Below are positions 1 through 5,529 of a DNA stretch of 7,389 bases, one piece after another. The position numbers and the translations under genes were made by a program. Position 1 is the first letter of the stretch. Each line of letters begins with the position of its first letter. Origin of the DNA: CAZSLC01 sp964607675 (GTDB taxonomy: Bacteria > Bacteroidota > Bacteroidia > Bacteroidales > UBA932). Under the pieces are notes generated by a model. It ran no database searches. It saw only the letters and a list, made by a program, of their open reading frames with translations, and was not told where the DNA came from. The stretch is taken from positions 1-7,389 of the forward strand of contig CAZSLC010000042.1 of NCBI GenBank assembly GCA_964607675.1, given 5' to 3'.

Positions 1-52
1 CCTGGACCCCAACATTAAGAGTGTCGTGCTCTACCAACTGAGCTAAGGAAGC
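1..52 (-). tRNA. tRNA-Lys (anticodon CTT), 3' part cut off by window edge
   Basis: Read on the minus strand from 52 leftwards, this shows a tRNA 5' acceptor strand GCTTCCT, TA, a D arm GCTC/GAGC with an AGTTGGTA loop, an anticodon stem CGACA/TGTTG (one G-T pair) and the loop CTCTTAA. That places anticodon CTT (plus-strand 17-19), which reads the lysine codon AAG. The variable loop GGGTC and the first bases of the T stem (CAGG) follow before the sequence ends. The T loop, 3' acceptor strand and discriminator lie outside the window. It has its own plausible promoter just upstream (68-98). Confidence 0.9.
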
Positions 53-67
53 ATTTTTTAGGGAGCA

Positions 68-98
68 CAAAGTTATAGTATTTAGTCGAAAAACCAAA
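68..98 (-). promoter_or_regulatory. Bacteroidota-type promoter for tRNA-Lys
   Basis: On the minus strand, TTTG (98-95), a 19-bp spacer and TAACTTTG (75-68) match the -33 TTTG and -7 TAnnTTTG elements of the Bacteroidota housekeeping sigma factor. The expected transcription start is about 7 nt beyond the -7 box, some 8 nt before the tRNA 5' end at 52. This suggests tRNA-Lys can be transcribed separately from the two tRNA-Pro genes. No clear terminator is visible between them (99-160), so read-through is also possible. Confidence 0.55.
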
Positions 99-160
99 TC
101 ATTTTGTAACTTTTTGCCATTTATATCAGTGTGTCTTCAAAAAGAGAAACCATATAGTTG

Positions 161-234
161 TCGGGATGAGGTGACTCGAACACCCGACCTCTGCGTCCCG
201 AACGCAGCGCGCTAGCCAACTGCGCCACATCCCG
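161..234 (-). tRNA. tRNA-Pro (anticodon CGG)
   Basis: This is a complete 74-nt cloverleaf on the minus strand. The acceptor CGGGATG pairs with CATCCCG. The D arm is GCGC/GCGC with loop AGTTGGCTA, the anticodon stem is CTGCG/CGCAG with loop TTCGGGA, giving anticodon CGG at plus-strand 198-200, and the T arm is GGGTG/CACCT with loop TTCGAGT. The C1-G72 pair and A73 discriminator agree with bacterial proline identity, and G37 follows the anticodon as expected for an m1G37 tRNA. The 3' CCA is not encoded. It reads CCG codons and sits 21 nt downstream of a diverged copy with anticodon AGG. Confidence 0.95.
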
Positions 235-255
235 ATTAAATATGATAAGATATTG

Positions 256-329
256 TCGGGATGAGATGACTCGAACATCCGACCCCCACGTCCCTAACGT
301 GGTGCGCTAGCCAACTGCGCCACATCCCG
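256..329 (-). tRNA. tRNA-Pro (anticodon AGG), unusual A34 proline tRNA
   Basis: This is a complete 74-nt cloverleaf on the minus strand, with the same acceptor (CGGGATG/CATCCCG), D arm, T loop, C1-G72 and A73 as the neighbouring tRNA-Pro(CGG), so it is a tandem duplicate. The anticodon stem is a different but perfectly paired sequence (CCACG/CGTGG), and the T stem carries a compensated change (GGATG/CATCT). The loop TTAGGGA gives anticodon AGG at plus-strand 293-295, with G37. Bacterial proline tRNAs normally have TGG, GGG or CGG; A34 is uncommon outside tRNA-Arg(ACG). It should read CCU, and more if A34 were deaminated to inosine or left unmodified. The maintained pairing argues against a dead copy. 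CCA is not encoded. Confidence 0.88.
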
Positions 330-338
330 ATTGAGGCG

Positions 339-346
339 CAAATATA
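339..346 (-). promoter_or_regulatory. -7 promoter box upstream of the tRNA-Pro pair
   Basis: TATATTTG on the minus strand (346-339) is a perfect TAnnTTTG -7 box, placed so that transcription would begin a few bases before the 5' end of tRNA-Pro(AGG) at 329. The -33 region has only T-rich sequence and no clean TTTG. It would drive Pro(AGG) then Pro(CGG), and perhaps the downstream Lys gene. Confidence 0.5.
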
Positions 347-407
347 GCAATATATTTTTACATAAAATGTTTAATTATATTATTTTTGAATTCATTTCTT
401 ATGGTTC

Positions 408-1541
408 TTATATTCCTATAAAAGCTTCTGCTTTATCAAATATAGTTCTGAAGCTACTGTAAATAAGATCAGGTGCTGCTTTACCTGTTGTTGGGAATGG
501 AATTTGGTGATTGTAATCAAATGGGAAATCAAGTTCCTCAATCATATCACTATTGCTAGCTCCCACAGCATTATATGCTCCATATGTAGGTATCACAACA
601 TCTCTTTTTAGTGTCACCATTTTTATCCTATTCTTAGCTTTTGAGTAAAAAGATTCCCTCTCTTCTTTCATAATTTCTGTGCTAATCATACTTTTAAAGG
701 CGTTATGAATCGCATCTCCATCGTACTTAATAAAATCTTTTAGATAGTACTCTCTAATTGTATTGAAGGCTTTTTGATCCATAATATCTTTTGCATCGCC
801 ATTCATATCTTCAAAAATAGATCCTCCACAAAAGGCGAATAATTTTGATTCTGAAAAATCCCCTTTTTCATCAGACATTAGAAGCACCTGAGATAATAAA
901 CACCCTATTGAATAGGCAAACAAATCTAATTTACATCCTTTATCAAGAAGAGGATTCTCACCTTGTCTGATAGAAGATATCAATTGATGAATATTGTATA
1001 TTGACTCTCTTCCCGAAATATAAAATCTACTTGGGCAATTGGTCAATCTTGAACTGAGTGCTAAATTAAAAAAAGAAGAATTTTTTAGCCCATCAACCAA
1101 CTCTTTCCTTTTAGATGCCCAAGGCATAATGGCTCTTGGAGCGTACCAGGTAGATGGAGTTCTATTCATATGGAATGAAATTGGAAAAAGTATAACAGGA
1201 CATTTGCAATTATTAGAAAGATCCTCTGCCCATGTCAGATATTTGTCCCACGTTCTCTCATTGAGACCATGCAACAACAAAATTGCATTCTTCGAACAAC
1301 TCATCCCTTCTGGATTGAAGACAATATATTTAAAATGTTTATTTTCAAACACACTATCATCTTTCAACGAGCAAAAATCCATTTCTGGGAAATTATTCCT
1401 CATCTTTTCAATCTCTGTGTCTCCATCTTTCTGTACGAAAGAAAATGGAATTATTTCAATTCTGGTGTCATTTGTCACACTTTTTTTTGTCAGTGAAAAA
1501 ATCTCTTTAAGGCGACTTGTTCGATTTGAAATATCAACCAT
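408..1541 (-). CDS. Alpha/beta-hydrolase-fold protein, Bacteroidota family (possibly DUF6051)
   Basis: The 377-residue protein reads as a cytosolic alpha/beta hydrolase. The strand-turn ILLLHG (residues 87-92) fits the oxyanion-hole region, AYSIG (209-213) is a nucleophile elbow with Ser211, KRDVVIP (312-318) supplies a likely acid Asp314, and YNHQIPFP (343-350) the likely His345. The order and spacing of Ser, Asp and His fit a catalytic triad. The elbow begins with Ala where most hydrolases have Gly. There is no signal peptide or membrane segment. I associate this layout with the uncharacterised family DUF6051, but cannot confirm that without a search. The substrate is unknown. ATG at 1541 is the first sensible start; it has no strong Shine-Dalgarno or clear promoter. 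It stands alone, divergent from the LytTR gene, with the tRNA genes downstream. Confidence 0.8.
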   Translation of the reverse strand: MVDISNRTSRLKEIFSLTKKSVTNDTRIEIIPFSFVQKDGDTEIEKMRNNFPEMDFCSLKDDSVFENKHFKYIVFNPEGMSCSKNAILLLHGLNERTWDKYLTWAEDLSNNCKCPVILFPISFHMNRTPSTWYAPRAIMPWASKRKELVDGLKNSSFFNLALSSRLTNCPSRFYISGRESIYNIHQLISSIRQGENPLLDKGCKLDLFAYSIGCLLSQVLLMSDEKGDFSESKLFAFCGGSIFEDMNGDAKDIMDQKAFNTIREYYLKDFIKYDGDAIHNAFKSMISTEIMKEERESFYSKAKNRIKMVTLKRDVVIPTYGAYNAVGASNSDMIEELDFPFDYNHQIPFPTTGKAAPDLIYSSFRTIFDKAEAFIGI

Positions 1542-1685
1542 AATTCTAAGTTTTAATTATTGTCAAAGAAAAAGACTAAGACATTTTTAATGAAAAATAA
1601 GGGTTAAAAAACATATTTTTGGGATATAGAATCAATAGGTGGGACGAATAATAAGAGATTTTAAAGTAATAATTCCTAAAAAGAG

Positions 1686-1702
1686 TATCTTTGCATAGGA
1701 AG
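1686..1702 (+). promoter_or_regulatory. -7 box and ribosome binding site of the LytTR gene
   Basis: TATCTTTG (1686-1693) is a perfect TAnnTTTG -7 box; the -33 position holds only a weak TTTT/TTAAA stretch. AGGAAG (1697-1702) lies 11 nt before the ATG at 1714 and could act as a ribosome binding site, although transcription would start close to it, leaving a short leader. Confidence 0.45.
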
Positions 1703-1713
1703 AAAATAATATA

Positions 1714-2565
1714 ATGAGTTTTATAGAGAGAAAGGTTCCACCATATTTTTATCGTAAATCCAACCTTACACTTTTGGTTGCATTCACGGCTGCTTTCGCT
1801 TTAATATTCATTAACATTTACCATCCTTTTAATTCGACCGAATGGTATGATATTTCAAAATTTGAATACTTTCTATACTCTAGTCTCCTTATCTTAACAG
1901 GAATCATGATTGTCGTTATTACTCGTACCTTCATGTTTTACTACACAAAAAAGAGGGCTCTTACCTACTGGGAATACGCTATTTTCATTTTTTGCGATGT
2001 TCTATTCATGTCACTTCTTTACACCTTCATTTCATACACATTAGAAGAAAAAAGGGATTTTTGGGAGGTATTCAATGCATCAGCCAAAAACACTTTTTTG
2101 GTATTACTGCTACCATATTTAATATGCCACCTATACTTTGCATGGAAAGAAAAATCAAGACTTCTAAGCACTATAAAAGAGAATAAAACACAAAGCGATG
2201 CCCCTTCAAGTGACATAATAACCTTCCACGACGACAAAGGAGAAATGAAATTTTCCATTAAAAAAGAGAATCTTTTATATCTCGAATCGGCCGATAACTA
2301 TGTATCAATATGGTATATCTCTAAAGCAGGAGTATCAACATATCTTCTTAGAAATACACTAAAAAACATAGAGGCCCAATTTGCTTCTACTAATATTATA
2401 AGATGCCACAGATCCTATATTGTCAACTGCGATCAAGTCAAACTTGCAAGAAAAGGGAGAGCTGGATTGACACTTGACCTTGGTATAGAAAAAGTACCTG
2501 AAATACCTGTTTCAAAAAGTTATGGGGAGACTATATCAGAATGGCTCATGTCCTCAATGAGGTAA
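1714..2565 (+). CDS. Membrane-anchored LytTR-domain transcriptional regulator
   Basis: The 283-residue protein has an N-terminal membrane part with four predicted hydrophobic helices (about residues 19-37, 51-71, 87-108 and 125-143), a charged linker (145-175) and a C-terminal LytTR DNA-binding domain (about 178-280). LytTR hallmarks are LLYLESADNYVSIW (187-200), LLRNTLKNIE (211-220) and IIRCHRSYIVN (228-238). There is no receiver domain, so it is not a standard phosphorylated response regulator. It may sense a membrane or small-molecule signal directly, or be held in check by a membrane partner, as in related LytTR systems. No histidine kinase or partner lies beside it, so its target is unknown. 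The ATG at 1714 fits the nearby -7 box and AGGAAG. A terminator hairpin overlaps the stop codon, so it is a single-gene unit. Confidence 0.9.
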   Translation: MSFIERKVPPYFYRKSNLTLLVAFTAAFALIFINIYHPFNSTEWYDISKFEYFLYSSLLILTGIMIVVITRTFMFYYTKKRALTYWEYAIFIFCDVLFMSLLYTFISYTLEEKRDFWEVFNASAKNTFLVLLLPYLICHLYFAWKEKSRLLSTIKENKTQSDAPSSDIITFHDDKGEMKFSIKKENLLYLESADNYVSIWYISKAGVSTYLLRNTLKNIEAQFASTNIIRCHRSYIVNCDQVKLARKGRAGLTLDLGIEKVPEIPVSKSYGETISEWLMSSMR

Positions 2566-2584
2566 ATAGCTCATGAGTTTTTTT
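2553..2584 (+). terminator. Rho-independent terminator overlapping the end of the LytTR gene
   Basis: The left arm CTCAATGAG (2553-2561) pairs with CTCATGAG (2570-2577) with one bulged A, around the loop GTAAATAG, followed by seven T (2578-2584). The left arm contains the last sense codons and the stop TAA (2563-2565) is in the loop. It is one-directional: on the minus strand no T run follows, so it does not terminate the convergent methyltransferase remnant. Confidence 0.8.
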
Positions 2585-2592
2585 ATATAACA

Positions 2593-3201
2593 TTACTTGA
2601 TTCTGCTCATTTCAGCCTTTATTTCCTCAATAACCTCACGATTCACTATACTCTTTACTCCGTCTTTTTGTTGTGAGCTTTTTGAGTCAATCTTCGATCC
2701 AAATTGAAATTTTTTAACATCTATTTTTTTATCGATTTTATGAGTATCTACAAATTTATATCCAAAAGAATCAATGCGTTGTTTAAAAGTTGACACATTG
2801 ATATCAGACTGTTTTATCTCAGATATTTCATAATTGGAGAAAATATCTTTATTTTCAATCTTTTCTTTAATAATATCTATGTATTCCGAATTAATTTCAT
2901 AGCCAATTGAATTTCTGGACAAATTTTTAGCAGCAAGAGAAGTAGTTCCGCTCCCCAAAAATGGATCTAAAATCTTATCTCCAACGAATGAGAACATTTT
3001 AATTAATCTATGTGGTAACTCCTCAGGAAACATTGCTAAATGCTTATCTTGTCTTACTCCATTAAATTGCCAATGCCCATTGAAATATTTATTCCACTCT
3101 TCATTAGACATTTTTGAGGCTTCCTTACACTCTGATGTTGGTTTGGGAGACTTCCCTTGTTTTTTAAACAAAAGAATATATTCAAAATCTTGAATACAAA
3201 T
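2593..3201 (-). pseudogene. 5'-truncated N4/N6 DNA methyltransferase (AdoMet-binding half only)
   Basis: The minus-strand frame is open from just after a TAA at 3204-3202 to the stop at 2593. The only candidate start in the N-terminal part is TTG at 3171 (192 residues from there), but similar sequence (IQDFEYILLFKK) already begins before it, so the 5' part of the gene is missing. From the TTG, motif X-like FPEELPHRLI is at residues 48-57, motif I DPFLGSGTT at 69-77 and GYEIN at 90-94, which together bind S-adenosylmethionine. In this family (motif IV, target-recognition region, then X and I) the catalytic DPPY/NPPY motif lies in the N-terminal half, which is absent here; the next sequence upstream is the end of oxyR. 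A lysine-rich C-terminal tail of about 80 residues follows. It is probably the inactive relic of a restriction-modification or orphan methylase gene; no restriction enzyme gene is adjacent. Confidence 0.8.
3179..3196 (-). other. Perfect hairpin in the oxyR / methyltransferase-remnant junction
   Basis: The arms TATTCAA and TTGAATA (7 bp) enclose a 4-nt loop, 13 nt beyond the oxyR stop. On the minus strand it is followed by TATTCTTTTGTTT, which is T-rich but interrupted, so it is at best a weak oxyR terminator. It also encodes part of the remnant methyltransferase frame (QDFEY), so the symmetry may be chance. Confidence 0.35.
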
Positions 3202-3209
3202 TTAGTTAT

Positions 3210-4136
3210 TTACAATTTAATTGCATACTTTTTTAGTCTCGGGTCAATCATTTGATCTGGTATGATATTACGAATGCATTCTGCAATAATATTTAGGAGT
3301 CTCTCTCTCACAAAGTCTTGCCTAACCACAAGAGATATTTCTCGCACTGGCTCAGGATTGACAATTTTTCTAATATTTCGCTGTTGACAACGACGGAGCA
3401 GCTCCACATGAAGCTCTGGAATAATGGTATAACCCCCATTTTCATCCACTATTTTCACCAATGTATCTATACTTCCTGCCTCATAAATTGCAGAATATTC
3501 TGATTTTTGTTCACAAATATTCATCACTTGATTGCGAAGGCAGTGCCCTTCCTCAAGCACCCAAAGATGATCGGAGGGAAAATGGTGAGTCTCCACCTGT
3601 TTCTGCAGGAAAATGGGCTCCGAGGGAGATATATAGGCAACAAATTTCTCATAATAAATAGGTATTTCCAATAAAGTGCTACTATTGAGTGGGGTTGCAA
3701 GGAGTGCCATATCAAGTTCTGCCCTCTCAAGTCGCTGTATCAAATTGGCAGTTCTCGCCTCAGAGGCCATCAAGGTGATATGGGGGTATTTTTCATGGAT
3801 GGATTTGAACAATTTAGGAAGGATATATGGTGCAACCGTAGGGATAATTCCTAACTTCACCTCCCCTCTCTCCTGTCCCTTTTCTGAAAGAACCATCTCC
3901 TTGAGCTGTGAGGCGTTGTAAAGAAGCACTTTCGCCTGTGAAATAATCTGTTCCCCAGAGATAGTGGGTGCTATTGGATGGACATTTCTATCAAATATCT
4001 GCATATCCAATTCTAATTCTAATTTCTGAATCATAGAACTCAATGTAGATTGGGTTACACCACATGATTCAGCAGCTTTTACAAAATGGCGATATTTATC
4101 CACTGCCACTACATATTCCAATTGTTGAAGGGTCAT
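3210..4136 (-). CDS. oxyR: Hydrogen-peroxide-sensing LysR-type regulator OxyR
   Basis: The 308-residue protein has an N-terminal LysR winged helix-turn-helix (about 1-60, MTLQQLEYVVAV then FVKAAESCGVTQSTLSSMI) and a periplasmic-binding-protein-like regulatory domain (about 90-295). The segment EEGHCLRNQVMNIC puts cysteines at exactly residues 199 and 208, the peroxidatic and resolving cysteines that form the activating disulfide in E. coli OxyR. Length and spacing are typical, so this call is firm. The ATG at 4136 is the natural start, with a -7 box about 23 nt upstream. It is transcribed divergently from a peroxiredoxin operon across 132 bp, the usual arrangement for OxyR and a target. The inverted repeat around its own promoter suggests autoregulation (inference). 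Confidence 0.95.
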   Translation of the reverse strand: MTLQQLEYVVAVDKYRHFVKAAESCGVTQSTLSSMIQKLELELDMQIFDRNVHPIAPTISGEQIISQAKVLLYNASQLKEMVLSEKGQERGEVKLGIIPTVAPYILPKLFKSIHEKYPHITLMASEARTANLIQRLERAELDMALLATPLNSSTLLEIPIYYEKFVAYISPSEPIFLQKQVETHHFPSDHLWVLEEGHCLRNQVMNICEQKSEYSAIYEAGSIDTLVKIVDENGGYTIIPELHVELLRRCQQRNIRKIVNPEPVREISLVVRQDFVRERLLNIIAECIRNIIPDQMIDPRLKKYAIKL

Positions 4137-4148
4137 ATCTTAATCGAT

Positions 4149-4186
4149 TTTATCAATACAAATATAGAAAATTTCTGTTTGATAAA
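4149..4186. promoter_or_regulatory. Inverted repeat, candidate OxyR operator
   Basis: TTTATCAA (4149-4156) and TTGATAAA (4179-4186) are perfect 8-bp inverted arms 22 bp apart. The total of 38 bp is similar to the long footprint of an OxyR tetramer. A second palindrome, AGAAAATTTCT (4166-4176), lies inside. The repeat encloses the oxyR -7 box (4159-4166), and its right arm overlaps the -33 TTTG of the peroxiredoxin promoter (4178-4181), a position suited to repress oxyR and activate the operon. The match to the E. coli ATAG-N7-CTAT consensus is poor, so the assignment rests on position and symmetry. Confidence 0.45.
4159..4166 (-). promoter_or_regulatory. -7 promoter box of oxyR
   Basis: TATATTTG on the minus strand is a perfect TAnnTTTG. 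The predicted start is about 15 nt before the oxyR ATG (4136). No clean TTTG is seen at the -33 position, as expected for a weak or regulated promoter. It lies between the arms of the inverted repeat. Confidence 0.45.
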
Positions 4187-4209
4187 TATGATTTGTCATC
4201 ATACTTTTG
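4178..4209 (+). promoter_or_regulatory. Promoter of the peroxiredoxin operon
   Basis: TTTG (4178-4181), a 20-bp spacer and TACTTTTG (4202-4209) match the Bacteroidota -33/-7 consensus fully. Transcription should begin near 4215, leaving an A-rich leader of about 50 nt with no classical Shine-Dalgarno before ATG 4269. Confidence 0.65.
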
Positions 4210-4268
4210 TATCAAGAAAGAAAGTAAAGAATTATAAAAAAAAATAAATTTTTTAAAAAATCAAGATT

Positions 4269-4979
4269 ATGGAAACAACAATTCAAAACACAACAATGCC
4301 TCGTATAGGCGAAAAAGCTCCTGAATTTCAAGCAGTAACAACTCAAGGCCCTATCAATTTCCCTTCAGATTACAAAGGTAAATGGAAAATTTTATTCAGC
4401 CACCCTGCAGATTTCACCCCTGTATGTACTTCTGAGTTTATGACATTTGGAAAGATGGCGAAAGAATTTGAAGATCTTAACTGCCAATTAGTAGGCATCT
4501 CGGTTGATGGACTTCATAGTCACATCGCATGGTTGAGAACAATAAAAGAGAAAATCGATTGGAAAGGGATGAAAAATATTGAAATCAAATTTCCATTAGT
4601 AGTAGATATCACAATGAATGTCGCAAACTTATACGGAATGATTCAACCAGGAGAGAGCAATACGTCAGCTGTTCGCGCAGTCTTCTTCATCGATCCACAA
4701 GATAAAATTCGTACAATCATGTATTATCCACTATCTTTGGGACGCAATTTTGATGAGATAAAAAGGGTACTTATCGGCCTACAAACTGTTGACAATTTTG
4801 GGGTAGCACTACCAGCTGACTGGCGTCCAGGTGAAGAGGTTATCGTTCCACCTGCAGGCTCATGCGGAGTAGCAAAAGATCGCATGGAAGGGGCAGAAAA
4901 AGGACTTCATTGCTATGACTGGTTCTTCTGTACAAAACAAATCTCAAAAGAAGAGGTGGAAAAAAAACTCGGTAAATAA
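4269..4979 (+). CDS. Peroxiredoxin, Prx6 type (AhpC/TSA superfamily)
   Basis: This cytosolic thiol peroxidase of 236 residues reduces hydrogen peroxide and organic peroxides. The active-site motif PADFTPVCTSE (46-56) gives Pro46, Thr50 and peroxidatic Cys53; Arg136 (SAVRAVFF) is the likely active-site arginine. The long C-terminal arm (PADWRPGEE, 182-190; VPPAG) is typical of the Prx6 group rather than short AhpC. Further cysteines lie at 72, 199, 215 and 221; the Cys215-Cys221 pair, six apart near the C-terminus, resembles the arrangement in archaeal Prx6-type enzymes, where such a cysteine resolves the peroxidatic one. It is therefore probably a 2-Cys-mechanism member, not a strict 1-Cys enzyme. 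No ahpF-type reductase gene follows, so the electron donor is unknown. It is first in an operon with the FeMo-co-domain gene and divergent from oxyR, its likely activator. Confidence 0.93.
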   Translation: METTIQNTTMPRIGEKAPEFQAVTTQGPINFPSDYKGKWKILFSHPADFTPVCTSEFMTFGKMAKEFEDLNCQLVGISVDGLHSHIAWLRTIKEKIDWKGMKNIEIKFPLVVDITMNVANLYGMIQPGESNTSAVRAVFFIDPQDKIRTIMYYPLSLGRNFDEIKRVLIGLQTVDNFGVALPADWRPGEEVIVPPAGSCGVAKDRMEGAEKGLHCYDWFFCTKQISKEEVEKKLGK

Positions 4980-4996
4980 TTAAATAATTTTAAAAT

Positions 4997-5365
4997 ATGA
5001 AAATAGCAGTTCCAACAAGAGACAATCATATTGACGACCACTTTGGCCATTGCGCATATTATACTATCTACACAGTAGAAAATGGTAAAATAGTTGATAA
5101 AACAACAATGCCTTCCCCCGAAGGATGCGGATGCAAATCGAATGTAGCATACCAACTACAAGAGATGGGGGTAAAACTAATGTTAGCAGGCAATATGGGA
5201 GAGGGGGCAAAGAACAAACTTGGCAGTTGCCAAATAGAAGTGATCAGAGGTTGTAGCGGCCCAATAGAAAATGTGATTGGTGACTACCTAAATGGGAAAA
5301 TAACAGACTCGGGTGTTGGCTGTGCATCACACGAAGGGCACCACCAGTGTCATGGGGGTGAATAA
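4997..5365 (+). CDS. NifX/NafY-like FeMo-co-domain protein, Cys/His-rich
   Basis: The 122-residue protein belongs to the dinitrogenase iron-molybdenum cofactor family (Nitro_FeMo-Co fold). It starts MKIAVPTRDNHIDDHFGHC, and the core (1-105) contains the usual HFGHC (15-19), the AGNMGEGA turn (64-71) and GCSGPIENVI (85-94). Extra metal-ligand candidates are CGC (44-46), Cys78, Cys86 and a C-terminal tail with Cys109, His112, His115, His116, Cys118 and His119. Nif relatives carry FeMo-co or precursor clusters; members outside nif clusters are widespread and poorly understood. No nitrogenase genes are present, so nitrogen fixation is not implied. It starts 17 nt after the peroxiredoxin stop with no Shine-Dalgarno or own promoter, so it is probably co-transcribed and OxyR-controlled. 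A role in iron or Fe-S carriage or protection during peroxide stress is inference. Confidence 0.9.
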   Translation: MKIAVPTRDNHIDDHFGHCAYYTIYTVENGKIVDKTTMPSPEGCGCKSNVAYQLQEMGVKLMLAGNMGEGAKNKLGSCQIEVIRGCSGPIENVIGDYLNGKITDSGVGCASHEGHHQCHGGE

Positions 5366-5390
5366 AAAGAGACCTCAGCATGATAATAAC

Positions 5391-5414
5391 AAGAGGACAG
5401 CCCCTCTGCCTCTT
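5391..5414 (+). other. Stable hairpin in the 3' leader-out of the peroxiredoxin operon
   Basis: The arms AAGAGGACAG (5391-5400) and CTGCCTCTT (5406-5414) pair over 9 bp with one bulged A around CCCCT. No T run follows, so it is not itself a terminator. It lies 12 nt before the terminator hairpin and may protect the mRNA 3' end or be an older terminator. Confidence 0.4.
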
Positions 5415-5422
5415 AAAATTAG

Positions 5423-5455
5423 AAAAAGGCTTGCAATAACTGCAAGTCTTTTTTT
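5423..5455 (+). terminator. Rho-independent terminator of the peroxiredoxin operon
   Basis: AGGCTTGCA (5427-5435) pairs with TGCAAGTCT (5441-5449), 9 bp with one G-T, around ATAAC, followed by a T run to 5455. A preceding A run (5423-5427) makes the stem extendable and possibly active in both directions. It ends the two-gene operon 60-90 nt after the last stop codon. Confidence 0.88.
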
Positions 5456-5529
5456 ATGGGATTGAGAGATCATTGAAATGCAATGAGGTATTAACTTATA
5501 TTTTTAGATTATCAATATTTATTTGTATT

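Noticed and set aside
1039..1590. Plus-strand 183-aa reading frame antisense to the hydrolase
   Set aside because: It is a shadow of the minus-strand gene, which has a recognisable hydrolase triad; the plus frame has no motif, no promoter and atypical composition.
2593..3171. Complete small methyltransferase starting at TTG 3171
   Set aside because: Family-like sequence continues upstream of the TTG to a stop codon, and the catalytic motif is missing, so a truncated gene explains it better.
3676..3921. Plus-strand reading frame inside oxyR
   Set aside because: It is entirely antisense to oxyR, whose redox cysteines and LysR domains are clear, and has no independent support.
4997..5365. Evidence for nitrogen fixation
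   Set aside because: The FeMo-co domain family is common in organisms without nitrogenase, and no nif structural or assembly gene is in the window.
5470..5486. Small hairpin TCATTG/CAATGA after the operon terminator
   Set aside because: The 6-bp AT-rich stem has no T run or conserved feature and can arise by chance.
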